From NCBI GenBank assembly GCA_015039365.1, contig WION01000023.1:186001-250000 (forward strand): a DNA stretch of 64,000 nt, given 5' to 3'. The stretch comes from Amanita rubescens. Its lineage: Eukaryota; Basidiomycota; Agaricomycetes; Agaricales; Amanitaceae. This document shows, in pieces, positions 21,645 through 34,300 of the stretch (position 1 is the first letter of the stretch; the number at the start of each line of letters is the position of its first letter). Below the pieces are notes generated by a model, which ran no database searches, had not been told where the DNA came from, and saw only the letters and a program-made list of their open reading frames with translations. Made by a program: the position numbers and the translations under genes.

Positions 21645-24600
21645 ATGTCGTTCTCGTCTATCTTTAGCGTAAATGGAGAAGATGTCTCTGCTCGAGTGGA
21701 TTTGCAGCAACCAGTAACCACAGTTAGCAACAACTTTCTACAAGAAGGAAAGCTTACCGATGGACGACCTATGTTGATATCTGTTCCTGTCGGAGAGACG
21801 TTATTCACATGTCCCCTCATTGTTCGCGTCACGGCTCAATACGAGGACATCGTTTTAGGAGGTGATTGGCTTCGACAATACCAGTCCTATAGTATGTCCT
21901 GTTATTTTTTCATGTGGTCTGCAATGTCTATCTAAGTTGTGCCTTCATCAATCTCTCAGCATCGGCACGTGCCACGGTGCGTTAACTACAGGCAATCGTT
22001 GCTCGTACATCTGACATAATCGCGTTTTAGTTCTCACCTTTTTCTGTCCTCGCCCAAGCTGGCGTCGGAGTTCAGCACACAGCCGGGAGTTCGCAGCCAG
22101 TTATCGTTGCTGCGGGCTCCAGCACCTCCCCGTCAATTAGCAACTTATCTACTTCTCCATCGTCTCCCTCTGTTCAGCAAGAATCGAACGTGGTTACACA
22201 ACGCCACAATGGGCCACTTTCAGGTATCTTGGGATACCTTGCCGACCGCATCCGTGTACTGATTGTTACATTGTAGAAACCATGACCGATGATGTTGAAC
22301 GCATGTTGGGCCCCCAGGACAGCGTTATGTCCGACGCAGGCCTCTCCATGAACTCTCATGGCAAAGGCTGGTCATATAACAGTGAAAATTTACAATTGGA
22401 AATGATAAAATTTTTTGGTTCTTCTGAGCAAAACGTCAATCGGCTTTCATATCCTCATTTGGTGGAATCATTGTCGGACCATGGTATGATCATGGGCTCT
22501 TGGACGATAGCTGAGGCCCGATGCATGTTGACATATCATATTACATCTGGCATGTGTATGGGTAAATTGGGTGAACAGTGTAAATTAGTGGCTTGTGGCG
22601 GCGTGCATCGACCGGAATTTGTGTCGAGTATATTGCACAACATTACAGAGCTCTGCAAACAGTCTATTATCTCTCTTTTCGACGCAAAATTCATATGTCT
22701 ATCCCTTGGCATTGACTTGCGCCGCTTGACCACTATCGATGAGATTTTGCACGCTATACATACCGCCATGTTTTTTGCACCAGATTCCTGTCATCCTTTT
22801 GATTTAATACAGTTCTACGAGCGTCTCGAGAAAGCAACAAAACACGAATTGATTGTATGGTGTTCTGGACATGGCATTTATCCTGTCGGATCTAATCTTC
22901 TAATAAAAGAACAGATCTTGATGCATGTTGTTCAAGGGCATTGCTTCTCTTCTGTCACCGGTCTCCGCTATCAAGCTTGTGTGTCCTTGCGCGCTCAACT
23001 GATGCAGACATTTCCCGATACAGACTCTACCGCCTTTGTGCTATCGTTGCTCTGCCTATTGAAGAGTGCACATCGTCTCACCCTTCTCCATGCTGTCGAA
23101 ATGGTAACAGGTGTTTCACATCGTTCAATTCAACACTGCCAATCTTCTCTTCGACAGAAACTACGCAGTCACATATTCAATCTGCGGAGAGGTCGATCCG
23201 TGTACTATAGTGTGCTCCACGGTTCTCGGAACCCGAAAAGATTTACTGCTTTGAATCGGATTCGCAGTGAATGGCCTTCATGCACCGAATCACAATTGAA
23301 AGAGAAAATCAAAGGCTTGTTTGAGCAAGAAATCGTCAATTCGTGCAAGACAAGAGGAGTTTGTGCGGCTTGCAGCATTAAATACGCATGTGATGATTAT
23401 ACTACCGTAGATTTGACTGAGTTGGACTTGAGCCCTTTGTTAAATCCTGAAACAGCTGATATTCCAATATCTGACGACCCTCTATCACCCTATCTCTTGG
23501 ATCATCGCGGAATCATTAATGTGGGGGAGTTACCCGATACGTTACCTCGATTGTTACTTTGCAAACATTGCCATTATGAATTGGCACGATCGCGTCTGCC
23601 TAAGTTTGCGCTCGCCAACTTTTTGTATGTTGGCGATGTTCCGAACGTGCTGCGTAATTTAACACCTGTGGAGGAAAGTATGATTGCGCTGTGTCGGGCA
23701 AGGTGTATCATGGTCCAATTGAAAACTATGCGCGGTGGGAATAGCGGCCAAAATGCACAACGTGCTTATCGAGGCCATACCATTTTTCATCAGCAAGATG
23801 TTGGACAATTCGCGACTTTGCTACCTCCATCCATCGAAGACATTTTGACACCTATATGTGTTTTATTTATCGGTGCTCATAAACCATCTCTCGACTGGAT
23901 TCGGCAACATGCAAAACCTTTGGTCGTCAGAGCTAATGTCGTTCGACAAGCGTTGCAATGGCTCATACAGAATAATCCTTTGTATTCTGCCGTTTCTTTG
24001 AATCATGATGTTCTCGATCGCATCGAACGCGAGGGGGGACTACCCTATGATGTCCAATACGCAAATGATGATGTTAACACGTCAACCGAGACAGTATCCG
24101 GTTATACCACGCATAACATGGATAATGAGCATCACGACTTAAACGCGAATGTTGACCTAGGGACGGAAATACCATTTGAGAACGTCATCATAACTGACTT
24201 AGATCAATCTGCGACACCCCAACAAATGCGAGAGGCCGCCTTGAAGCACCTTCAGTCCGGGAAAAAATTCTTTATGTATGGTCATGCACCTAAACCAGAA
24301 ATGGAATACCGCAACCCGAACCTATTTCCCTCATTATATCCAACCTTGTATCCGTATGGAGTTGGAGGCTTCGAAGATCCCCGACATCACCCCAAAATAT
24401 CAATGAAGGCGCACATCCGATATCTTTTGAATATGGCCGATGGACGATTTAGAGAACACCCTTCGTTTATTTTTTCAGCGTTCAACATCTTACAGCGACG
24501 TGAGGTAGGAGAGCGAATGACAATGAAAGTGTCACGGGCATCCTTTCAATCAAAGGCTCGCACCTATGCTAGATTGCAGGTCGATGCTATCCAGCGTGTG

Positions 24601-26016
24601 TCTGAACGTGTTGAATCAGGGCAATTCAATTTTCAACAGCAAGATGAGAAAGATGTTTGTGATCTGATGAGGGATGTGCATACGATTAATTCCTCGGTGG
24701 ACAGGTCAGCGGCCGCGAGACTGAAAATGAGAAACGAGATTCGCGCGATGATTACGTCCCTCGGCGCTCCAAGCTTTTTTATTACCATCAATCCCGCAGA
24801 CGTTTTCAGTCCCGTAGTGAATCTTTTGGCTGGCGATGACATTAATATCAACAAATTACTTCCCGAGCAGGTTCCCAACTATCATACGCAATCTATCCTT
24901 GTAGCTAAAAACCCCGTGCTAGCGGCTCGCTTTTTTCACCTGTATATGAAGGCTTTTTTCATCGCGGTCCTGGGCCATAACTTTGATGACCAAAATGATA
25001 TCACACCTGGTATTCTTGGCGTCACTAAAGGTTATTACGGCATTGTAGAAGCTCAAGGACGCGGTTCCCTCCACTGTCATATGTTACTTTGGCTTGAGGG
25101 AGGACTGAATCCATCGGAAATTAGTGCACGTCTCTTGAAAGAACCAGATGGCGAGTTTGAACAGCGCTTGATTTTCTACTTGGACAGCATGATTACCACA
25201 GCAATCCCGAGCGATCCAGGTGACGTGCCTGACGTACCCTCATCCTCTGTTAATCCATGTTCTGTACGCCCCATTTTTCCAACAAGCGATGAAGAAACCG
25301 AAAGCTACTCTCGAAGATGTCAAAAAGATTTGTTTAATCTGGCAAAACAATGTCAAATACACTCACACAATGCAGGCTGTTATAAGAATTGGAGAGGCCC
25401 CCCGGAACCAAAAACGTGCTGCTTTAACTTGGACGAATCAAAATTGAATAATGAAACGTACATTGACCGTTCGACGGGTGAGATTCATGGACGATGTTTA
25501 GATGGCATGGTGAACCAATTCAATGACCAAATGTTGGAAATTCTTCGGTGCAATATGGACATCAAATTTATAGGGTCGGGAAATACAGCCCATGCCGTAC
25601 TGTACTACATTACAGATTACATATCAAAGATGCAATTAAAGACTCATGCAGCATACAACATATTGGAGATTGCACTACAGCGCTTGAATACATATGACCC
25701 TGATGCCAGTACTGATCAAGTTCGCGCCAAGAAATTGCTGGTAAAGTGCGCCAACACCATCATCTCTGCACAGGAGCTCTCGGCGCAACAAGTCTCTTCT
25801 TATTTACTAGGACATGGAGACTGTTACACAAGCCATCTGTTTAAGCAGATTTATTGGAGGTCCTATGATGGTTTTGTCAAACGTTACTTCCCTGATCGAG
25901 CCGATCTCCCACATCCCGTCATCGAATCCCAGTTAAATGACATGCCAAGTATGAATTACCATATCGGACAAAAACTGCTTTGTATATGCAATATATTTAG
26001 TATTAACGCCTGTTAA
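21645..26016 (+). pseudogene. Helitron Rep-helicase, N-terminal part (Rep domain)
   Basis: The gene probably starts at 21645 (MSFSSIFSVNGEDVSA..) with an exon ending in YEDIVLGGDWLRQYQ. A short Ser-rich exon (about 22031-22222, FSPFSVLAQAGVG..) then splices in frame (..GPLS/ETMTDD..) into the long exon at 22261. The long exon holds the Helitron_like_N region and the HUH motif GSLHCHMLLW near 25069-25098. The tyrosine motif YYITDYISK follows near 25605-25631 (two-Tyr Rep type). Rep nicks and rejoins single strands during rolling-circle transposition. The frame ends soon after MNYHIGQKLLC because a 19.6-kb element interrupts the gene; the next part resumes at about 45655. Confidence 0.85.
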
Positions 26017-26025
26017 TCGTGAACC

Positions 26026-26300
26026 AAAGTGTACAGCCGTGAACAGCCATGAACAGCCGTGAACAAGACTGATCACGATGTGTTCATCATGCTACCCTTT
26101 GCAATGTCTCCGTGATTCCATACACCGTGTACTTGTACACGCTTGCACACGGTGTGGCACTCTCACAATCCAAACACTCTTCGTAATGTTCATGATTGAA
26201 CACGGTGTGCACGGGATAGCTAAAACCTTCAGACTTGCCGAATTTCTATGAACCATCGTGTTCACGACATGCCCGAAAAAATGAAAGCCGGTCATAGATC
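26026..26300. repeat. Left subterminal repeat array of the large element
   Basis: Short words GTGAACAGCC, ATGAACAGCC, GTGAACAAG, then GTGTACTTGTACACG and TGTTCATGATTGAACACGG are packed here. The same words, inverted, fill 45310-45610. Such clusters commonly bind a transposase. Confidence 0.6.
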
Positions 26301-26553
26301 CGTGTCGCCGGCCACCATGTTGTCATGATGGTAACGCACCCGATCGATTATCGGCGTAGCTTTTGGCAAGAAAACTGTACAGTAGACATTGAATAACGTA
26401 TATATAGACAAGTGGGAGCCATGTGAGATATGATACTATTATGTTGATATATGTGGTAGTACCTCAAAATATGTTAGCAACAACGGAGAGCAACACGGAG
26501 AGCAACAAGAAATACGGTTACATCAAATAGAGTGGTTGAGTGCCTGGGGATTG

Positions 26554-26717
26554 CTAGTTTTCAAGGTCGGCTTCATACCCATCCTCGTCGTCATTCGAAC
26601 CGCGTGTTCGCCTAGTCCCAACTGCGCGTCCACGTTCGTTAAGCCTTAGCGTCCCGGCGCCGCTATCTTCAGCGTGATTGATGATATATTTTTGGATATA
26701 CTCGAAGTTGGACCGTA
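26554..26717 (-). CDS. C-terminal exon of an unidentified gene
   Basis: After an acceptor (ATTAG), the minus strand reads LRSNFEYIQKYIINHAEDSG, continuing to an Arg-rich, acidic end ..DGYEADLEN and a stop at 26554. It looks like a real last exon, but no upstream exon was found because the palindrome arm begins at 27161. It may belong to the large element or be a captured fragment. Confidence 0.3.
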
Positions 26718-27172
26718 ACTAATGACGTTAGCGCCACACGCAAACCCACCGAAGTAGCAACGCACCAAATCCTCCATTTCTACTTCAACTCCAATCCAAT
26801 CAACATTTATCCCATTCCCAACTTCAATCGAATCTATGTTCTCGTCACCAAAACTTCAATTCTATAATTAGCAGAGAACTAGCAGAAAATCGTCGTACAT
26901 ACGGAAGACCAGCATTCGTCGGCATGATGATAATAGTAACAAGGTTGTAGGAAAGCGAGTGAAGTCGCGCGTACTAACGAGATAAAGCTGGCTGCGAGAA
27001 TAGGTATGAGTGCGAAATGATAGAGGTGTATTCTGACTTCTAGAAGTTAAATGACATAACCGGGAAAGAAGATCAGATAACTTACTGCGAGAGCCCCGGG
27101 AAGAAGCCTGCGACGGAAGAAGAGAGTCATTAGTGTTGAACGTAGGGAAAGATAGGTCACAAGGGCTATCGA

Positions 27173-27855
27173 ATGCCGCGCCCTCCGCAGAGGGTGCCTG
27201 AGAGAGCGGCTACCCCGGGAGCAGATGAGCCAGTGCCACCTGAAGAACTTACGATGGCGGAACGGGAGGATAAAGCGAAAGAAGGGAGAGTTGAACCGTT
27301 GGAAATCATGGATGCGCCCCGGGCGCCTTCCGAAGCAGCCGTTACTTCAAACCTGCCTCAGCTACCTCGAAGGCCTCCTCGGATGATAACATACGAAAAT
27401 CAAGGTAAGCTTTGACCGTGTACGTTAAGTTTAATATTCTTATCATTTTCTCAGTCCTGCCTCCTGATTGGATGATGAAACACAATTTGGTGACAAAGCG
27501 CATCTGGGCCAACGTCCGTAACAGTGAAACAGAGCCGTTCGAAGGAGGAGGTTTTGCGAGAGGTGTTTATGAAGGCGAAAGGGTACTCATACTGTCTGGC
27601 GAACGAGAAGGGGAAATAGTCATCAACGCAAGGCAGCATTCAATCAAAATACCGCCTAAATTTCTCATACCGCAGAGACCAACATCGAAGGGTCAGGATG
27701 TGGTTGTCATTTGTGGGGAGAAAGTGGGAGAAATATACTTCACCCGCAAGCCAAACGAAGATGGTACATTTCCGCTGGGTCGTCGCGGTTACAAGGGGTC
27801 ATCACCCTTATGTACCATCGAAGCTAGTCGATTAGCAAGATGTGATCCAAAGTAG
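27173..27855 (+). pseudogene. Duplicated 3' exons of the SPT5-like gene
   Basis: These two exons (MPRPPQRVPERAAT.. to ..ENQG, then VLPPDWMMKHNLVTKR.. to ..ARCDPK) are identical to the last two of the SPT5-like gene at 30691-31373. They lack all upstream exons because the inverted duplication starts within the exon at KGYRMPRPPQ. They have no promoter or start of their own, so this is a duplicate fragment. Confidence 0.8.
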
Positions 27856-28450
27856 TTGAGAAGGACCGCCAAGGACGATTATCTATTGTCAACGTCGAAG
27901 GGATGTATAGTGAACGGTTTTTTGCCATTGGGTCATCGCGGTTGCACAAGGGTATCATCATTTTGTATCATGGAGGCCAGCCGATTAGGAAGATGTGATC
28001 CTTCGTCGAAACCGCAAACATAGACAGCTATCTATTCTGTATTTTAATATACTTTTAATGTGACCAGCAGACAGATAAAATGACAGACTCGATGGGAACT
28101 GATAAACTTGCCGCAGGATCGATAAGGATGGCGTAAGAGGAGCGCTATTGAGAAACGGGGTTACTGACCATGTGGTGAGGGTATGATTAGATGTGTAAGT
28201 CGATTAATGCTATTAGTGTCCACTAACGTGTAGGCCGCAAAGATTATATATGGTTTCGAGTATCAATTCCGTTCCTAGTCGTTGGCATTGTTGACTCGAT
28301 TCTAGTCGGCGCGAATACTGCTCGCGACGCGCTGACGTCACGAGGATGACGATCAGTTTCAGATCATCTGATCGTAGATCGATCATGCGATTCGGCCGGG
28401 CTACAAAGTATGTGTACTTTTTTGTATAGTACAGGGATTATAATAACTTA

Positions 28451-28747
28451 CTACACTGCTTTTTTTATCCCATGCCATTCGTCTCCGTCCGTTTCCCCTT
28501 TGCGATTATGTATGGTGCCAGCTTTCGAATAACGCGCAAGTTGATTAAACGCTAGCGGGGAGTCATCAACTACGATGTCTTCATAGGACGAAGACAATGA
28601 AAGTATAGGGGTTAAAGAAGACGCGGAAATGGGAGCGGGTGATGAGATGGGAGACGATGAAGACTTATAGTACATGAAAGAAAATCTTGCCGCCGGCAAA
28701 GGACGACCAATGGCTAACACTGTCTTTTTGCCTCTATACGGCTTCAA
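28451..28747 (-). CDS. Hypothetical protein, left palindrome copy
   Basis: A 98-residue frame MKPYRGKKTVLAIGRPLPAA, then a Ser-rich run (SSSSPISSPAPISASS) and a charged end ETDGDEWHGIKKAV. The mirror copy is at 29799-30095. Ser/Pro composition and an uncertain start make this weak. Confidence 0.3.
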   Translation of the reverse strand: MKPYRGKKTVLAIGRPLPAARFSFMYYKSSSSPISSPAPISASSLTPILSLSSSYEDIVVDDSPLAFNQLARYSKAGTIHNRKGETDGDEWHGIKKAV

Positions 28748-29184
28748 GACTTACTCATGTAGATATTGTAGCGACGTGTTCTACTGTGCAACTCTGCTTG
28801 TCAAAACAAACCCGTCGACGCGTAGTACGCCGCTGGTTGCGTCCGTTATTTCTATCTTTAAAGACGTATTCTGCTGCCGTAACTTGAATTATACCGACTC
28901 TCCTCTCCCCGCAGCCTCTTCTCCCGGGTCTGTCCCGGTAAGTTATATAATCCTCTCGCTCCGCCTACCTTATTTCAATACCAACATTTGACTTCTAGCA
29001 AAACCGTGCATCTAAATCCATCCTCGCCCTCATACTCGACACCAAACACTTTCTTCTTGTCCCACAGGTACCTTCTACAGGGACTCTCGTGGTAAGCTGT
29101 CTAATTAATTTGTCGCACCGCCTATCTCATTTCAATTGTCCTGTTCCGCCACCTCTCTGTTCCTCTCCCCTGCCTATCTCATTT

Positions 29185-29361
29185 CAATCGCACCATTTGG
29201 CTCCTACAATCCAGACCGCCCACCTCAATTCACCCTCGCCCTTACATTACGTCAAGCACTTTCCTCCGACCGCCCAGCTACCTTCTACAGGGACTCTCGC
29301 AGTAAGTTATCTGTCGCGTCGCCTACTACCTGATTTGAATTGTAACATTTCGCCACCTTTC
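29185..29361. other. Palindrome spacer (177 bp)
   Basis: Single-copy DNA between the arms. Its right part repeats, in direct orientation, the phrase CTTCTACAGGGACTCTCG that ends an intron-like stretch in the left arm near 29070, so the spacer began as neighbouring sequence. Confidence 0.7.
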
Positions 29362-31385
29362 AAATGAGATAGGCAGGGGAGAGGAACAGAGAGGTGGCGG
29401 AACAGGACAATTGAAATGAGATAGGCGGTGCGACAAATTAATTAGACAGCTTACCACGAGAGTCCCTGTAGAAGGTACCTGTGGGACAAGAAGAAAGTGT
29501 TTGGTGTCGAGTATGAGGGCGAGGATGGATTTAGATGCACGGTTTTGCTAGAAGTCAAATGTTGGTATTGAAATAAGGTAGGCGGAGCGAGAGGATTATA
29601 TAACTTACCGGGACAGACCCGGGAGAAGAGGCTGCGGGGAGAGGAGAGTCGGTATAATTCAAGTTACGGCAGCAGAATACGTCTTTAAAGATAGAAATAA
29701 CGGACGCAACCAGCGGCGTACTACGCGTCGACGGGTTTGTTTTGACAAGCAGAGTTGCACAGTAGAACACGTCGCTACAATATCTACATGAGTAAGTCTT
29801 GAAGCCGTATAGAGGCAAAAAGACAGTGTTAGCCATTGGTCGTCCTTTGCCGGCGGCAAGATTTTCTTTCATGTACTATAAGTCTTCATCGTCTCCCATC
29901 TCATCACCCGCTCCCATTTCCGCGTCTTCTTTAACCCCTATACTTTCATTGTCTTCGTCCTATGAAGACATCGTAGTTGATGACTCCCCGCTAGCGTTTA
30001 ATCAACTTGCGCGTTATTCGAAAGCTGGCACCATACATAATCGCAAAGGGGAAACGGACGGAGACGAATGGCATGGGATAAAAAAAGCAGTGTAGTAAGT
30101 TATTATAATCCCTGTACTATACAAAAAAGTACACATACTTTGTAGCCCGGCCGAATCGCATGATCGATCTACGATCAGATGATCTGAAACTGATCGTCAT
30201 CCTCGTGACGTCAGCGCGTCGCGAGCAGTATTCGCGCCGACTAGAATCGAGTCAACAATGCCAACGACTAGGAACGGAATTGATACTCGAAACCATATAT
30301 AATCTTTGCGGCCTACACGTTAGTGGACACTAATAGCATTAATCGACTTACACATCTAATCATACCCTCACCACATGGTCAGTAACCCCGTTTCTCAATA
30401 GCGCTCCTCTTACGCCATCCTTATCGATCCTGCGGCAAGTTTATCAGTTCCCATCGAGTCTGTCATTTTATCTGTCTGCTGGTCACATTAAAAGTATATT
30501 AAAATACAGAATAGATAGCTGTCTATGTTTGCGGTTTCGACGAAGGATCACATCTTCCTAATCGGCTGGCCTCCATGATACAAAATGATGATACCCTTGT
30601 GCAACCGCGATGACCCAATGGCAAAAAACCGTTCACTATACATCCCTTCGACGTTGACAATAGATAATCGTCCTTGGCGGTCCTTCTCAACTACTTTGGA
30701 TCACATCTTGCTAATCGACTAGCTTCGATGGTACATAAGGGTGATGACCCCTTGTAACCGCGACGACCCAGCGGAAATGTACCATCTTCGTTTGGCTTGC
30801 GGGTGAAGTATATTTCTCCCACTTTCTCCCCACAAATGACAACCACATCCTGACCCTTCGATGTTGGTCTCTGCGGTATGAGAAATTTAGGCGGTATTTT
30901 GATTGAATGCTGCCTTGCGTTGATGACTATTTCCCCTTCTCGTTCGCCAGACAGTATGAGTACCCTTTCGCCTTCATAAACACCTCTCGCAAAACCTCCT
31001 CCTTCGAACGGCTCTGTTTCACTGTTACGGACGTTGGCCCAGATGCGCTTTGTCACCAAATTGTGTTTCATCATCCAATCAGGAGGCAGGACTGAGAAAA
31101 TGATAAGAATATTAAACTTAACGTACACGGTCAAAGCTTACCTTGATTTTCGTATGTTATCATCCGAGGAGGCCTTCGAGGTAGCTGAGGCAGGTTTGAA
31201 GTAACGGCTGCTTCGGAAGGCGCCCGGGGCGCATCCATGATTTCCAACGGTTCAACTCTCCCTTCTTTCGCTTTATCCTCCCGTTCCGCCATCGTAAGTT
31301 CTTCAGGTGGCACTGGCTCATCTGCTCCCGGGGTAGCCGCTCTCTCAGGCACCCTCTGCGGAGGGCGCGGCATTCGATAGCCCTT
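29362..31385 (-). repeat. Palindrome, right arm (2,024 bp)
   Basis: Inverse copy of 27161-29184. This arm is the likely parent, because the SPT5-like gene continues beyond its outer end at 31385, while the left arm's outer end stops abruptly. Confidence 0.92.
29799..30095 (+). CDS. Hypothetical protein, right palindrome copy
   Basis: Same 98-residue frame as 28451-28747, in mirror orientation. Not recognised; weak evidence of coding. Confidence 0.3.
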   Translation: MKPYRGKKTVLAIGRPLPAARFSFMYYKSSSSPISSPAPISASSLTPILSLSSSYEDIVVDDSPLAFNQLARYSKAGTIHNRKGETDGDEWHGIKKAV

Positions 31386-34300
31386 TGTTGCAGGCGTTTC
31401 ATAGCGCCCAACGTGATACTTGCGTAGATCTTGACCTTTATCATCCTCCCTGTAATTAATGCATCAACATCGGTCATCACTCGACGCTCACTTCATCACT
31501 TACTCTTCATTCATAAGGAAATCAACGTGGACATTGATAAAGCGGTTGCCTGTTCTGGCCTCCACACGTAACATTTCTTGCCCCAAACTCTTTTGAATCC
31601 TTCTGTATATCCCCTTCTCCGGAATATTTCCTGTTATCCAAACCCACGTGCCAACGAGCTTCTCGTAGCGATCGTAATAAGCCAGAAGACGAGGCTCATC
31701 AGATCCACGCGAAGCAAGGGCTGCATGGAGTTCTAGAAACCAATGTGGGACTGAGAACTTGAAGGAATCGTCAGATTGAGCACGCCGGCTTATTTTGTAT
31801 TCGTACCTTCATAACTGGGTTTTGTCCCATCACCTCGACGGCCATGTCTGTTACATTGTATACCACACCCCTTTGCAGATAGTGAACAGAGAGGGGGTTA
31901 ATGACATCCACGGTATCTCCTACTTGCACACGCCGAGCCAATCCCCATTCAAAATTATCGTATGGAACCAGTTGCCAGTTTTGGACGTGGAACTGTTTCA
32001 AACATAGTTATTCATTTAAGTCGGACTAATAGAACGAGAATCGTACGTGTTCTTTGTCATTGCGATCGAATACTCCAACCCGTCCGTCCTTGATTTCCAT
32101 TACCCACCCCTGACGGCCAAGATCGGAACCCTTTACCACCTTTACCGTGTCGCCTATATGGTAGATTCTTCTGACGCGATGCGGATGTACGGCAATGTCT
32201 TGAATGTTATCCAACTGCACAACCACTTCCCCTAACACGATGTCTATCACAATCCCCTGTACCACGCCCTCAGTCTGGCGGACCTCCACTACGTGGCTTA
32301 TTTCTACTGGTGCGGCAACATGGTTTTCGTAGGTCCACCGCATGAACTCTGGATCCGGTGCATCGAAGGACAACTGTTTTGCTCCGATGGCCATTCCTTC
32401 TGCGAACACGTTCAGTTCGCTCAGCTTCGGATCCACCGATACAGAGCGTAGCACCGAGGCGGGTACTACAAAAAAGCTAAACGGTGGCACAAAGTCATCC
32501 GCATTTTTAAGCGGTTTTTTCCTCCCATGCTTGTACATCCGATATAGGCCTGGTCCGATCTTCTCAAAATCATACCAAGTCTTCGGGTCCCACCAGACGT
32601 TGGGATTCATCAGAGGGGCGGCATGCTTTACGTGCTCGGGTTCACCCACCACAATGGGTTGGAGCAGTCGAGGCAACACTTTTCTTTTTGCCCGTTTCTT
32701 ATCACCTTTGCCTGTCCCAACCGTGACCGGTAAGCGAGGAACGACGCAGATATTGACCAAGGAATCGTCCCTCGACGCGGGTATCCATGCCAAGTCATTT
32801 GCGTATTTCACAATCCTCGGGTCGATTTTCGGGTCCTGCGATATCAAGTCCTGTAACTCCGGTCTTCTTTTCAATCTGACCCATCCAGGAGCAGCTATCG
32901 CTAGGCAATGGCACAGATACAGGTAATCTGTGCAGATTGCAGATAAGTACCCTTGACAGGACAGATACAGATACTGGTCAGGGGTATCTGTAATCTGTGA
33001 CTATCTGTTAACCTCAAATCTCATGCTAAAAGCATAGAGATCACCCTAACTGCTAACTCTCTTCATATTTCCTAGCTTTGTTAGTAGGGTGTCTACATAT
33101 GGCCTGGGTGACCTAAGCCTGGCTGTAGCTGCACAAGTGCATGCATGACAGAAGCATTGTTTTCTTGTTGAAGCTGTTAAGCTGAGGATAGCTTCTCAAA
33201 GATCTGCCAGCTGCACCTCTTCCAGCATTATCAGTTTTCCAAATCTTGAACCAGACTCAGATTCCATGGTTCCACCACCAGAATTTTGCAAAAGTGTCTT
33301 AAGCTATGTATGAATGATACAGTGCATTCCAAGAGAAGTGGTGGTGATCATGCCATAGTACCCCATTCAGAATTCTTGTCCTTCAATAACTGCTGAGGAT
33401 GAACCTCAACTTTGTCATCTGGCTCAGTCTCAAGGTTAAAACCATTGATAGTGCTAACCATCTTCTCATCCTTGAGCTATCATGGATGGATGACATTCAT
33501 GTAGGTACTGATACAATTTCTGAATGATGCTCTGTCTTCCTCCAGGATGTTAACAGGATGATTGCCATGTGCAGCAGTTCTGGAGACCCATTGACATAAG
33601 GGTTGTCATAGGTATTTGAAATAACTAGTACTTTATTATTCTGCCTGAAGGGTATGAAGCAGCAGGCTTTTCAGCTGTGGGCATCTTGTGCTTTCCCATA
33701 CCCATAATTGGCTTTCAGTTAAGTCAACACATGCACTTCCAGTATGTTTGAGCTTATGGCCATTGTAAGAGATGAAGATGTAGAAGCAGTGCTAACACAT
33801 TTAGATGGTGTGTAGGTTGAGATAGAGTTAACTAAAGACTGTCTGAATACTTAAACTACTGTGACATAGCTTACTACTAGTCTAGGTACAAACTTTGTTG
33901 AATAGCCAGGCTATAGACCCTTGGGTAATCTGTGGATGTATCTGTGGGTTATCCATGGATTATCTGTGACTGCACAGATACTTACCCTTGAAGGGACAGA
34001 TACAGATACACTGGACAGTATCTGTAAAAGTATCTGTGCCATTGCCTAGCTATCGCATCCTTCGTGGGGCGCCAACCGAGCCAATGTGTTCGTTCCTCGA
34101 CAGGCACGAAATGGATTTGCAGAGGGTGGGGGAACGTAGACAAATTGAGGCAGAGCTGTTCCACATTCTCCAGGGAATCCGATTCCACGCAGATCCATTG
34201 TTTGCTGGCAGGCGGCAGAAAAACAGAACTAGCCCACCGAGGTCGCACTTTAAGTCGATCATTCAGAAGGAAAAAACTATCTTGTTCCGTTCCATCCTGG

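Larger units (their letters stand above)
27161..29184 (+). repeat. Palindrome, left arm (2,024 bp)
   Basis: Every position checked in this arm pairs with the complement of position (58546 minus itself). The arm ends at 27161, where pairing fails at 27160/31386, and at 29184, where it fails at 29185/29361. All encoded frames are identical to those of the right arm. Confidence 0.92.

Noticed and set aside
26598..26615. GGTTCGAA-like word on the minus strand as a tRNA B box
   Set aside because: The next bases do not fit the box and no cloverleaf can be drawn.
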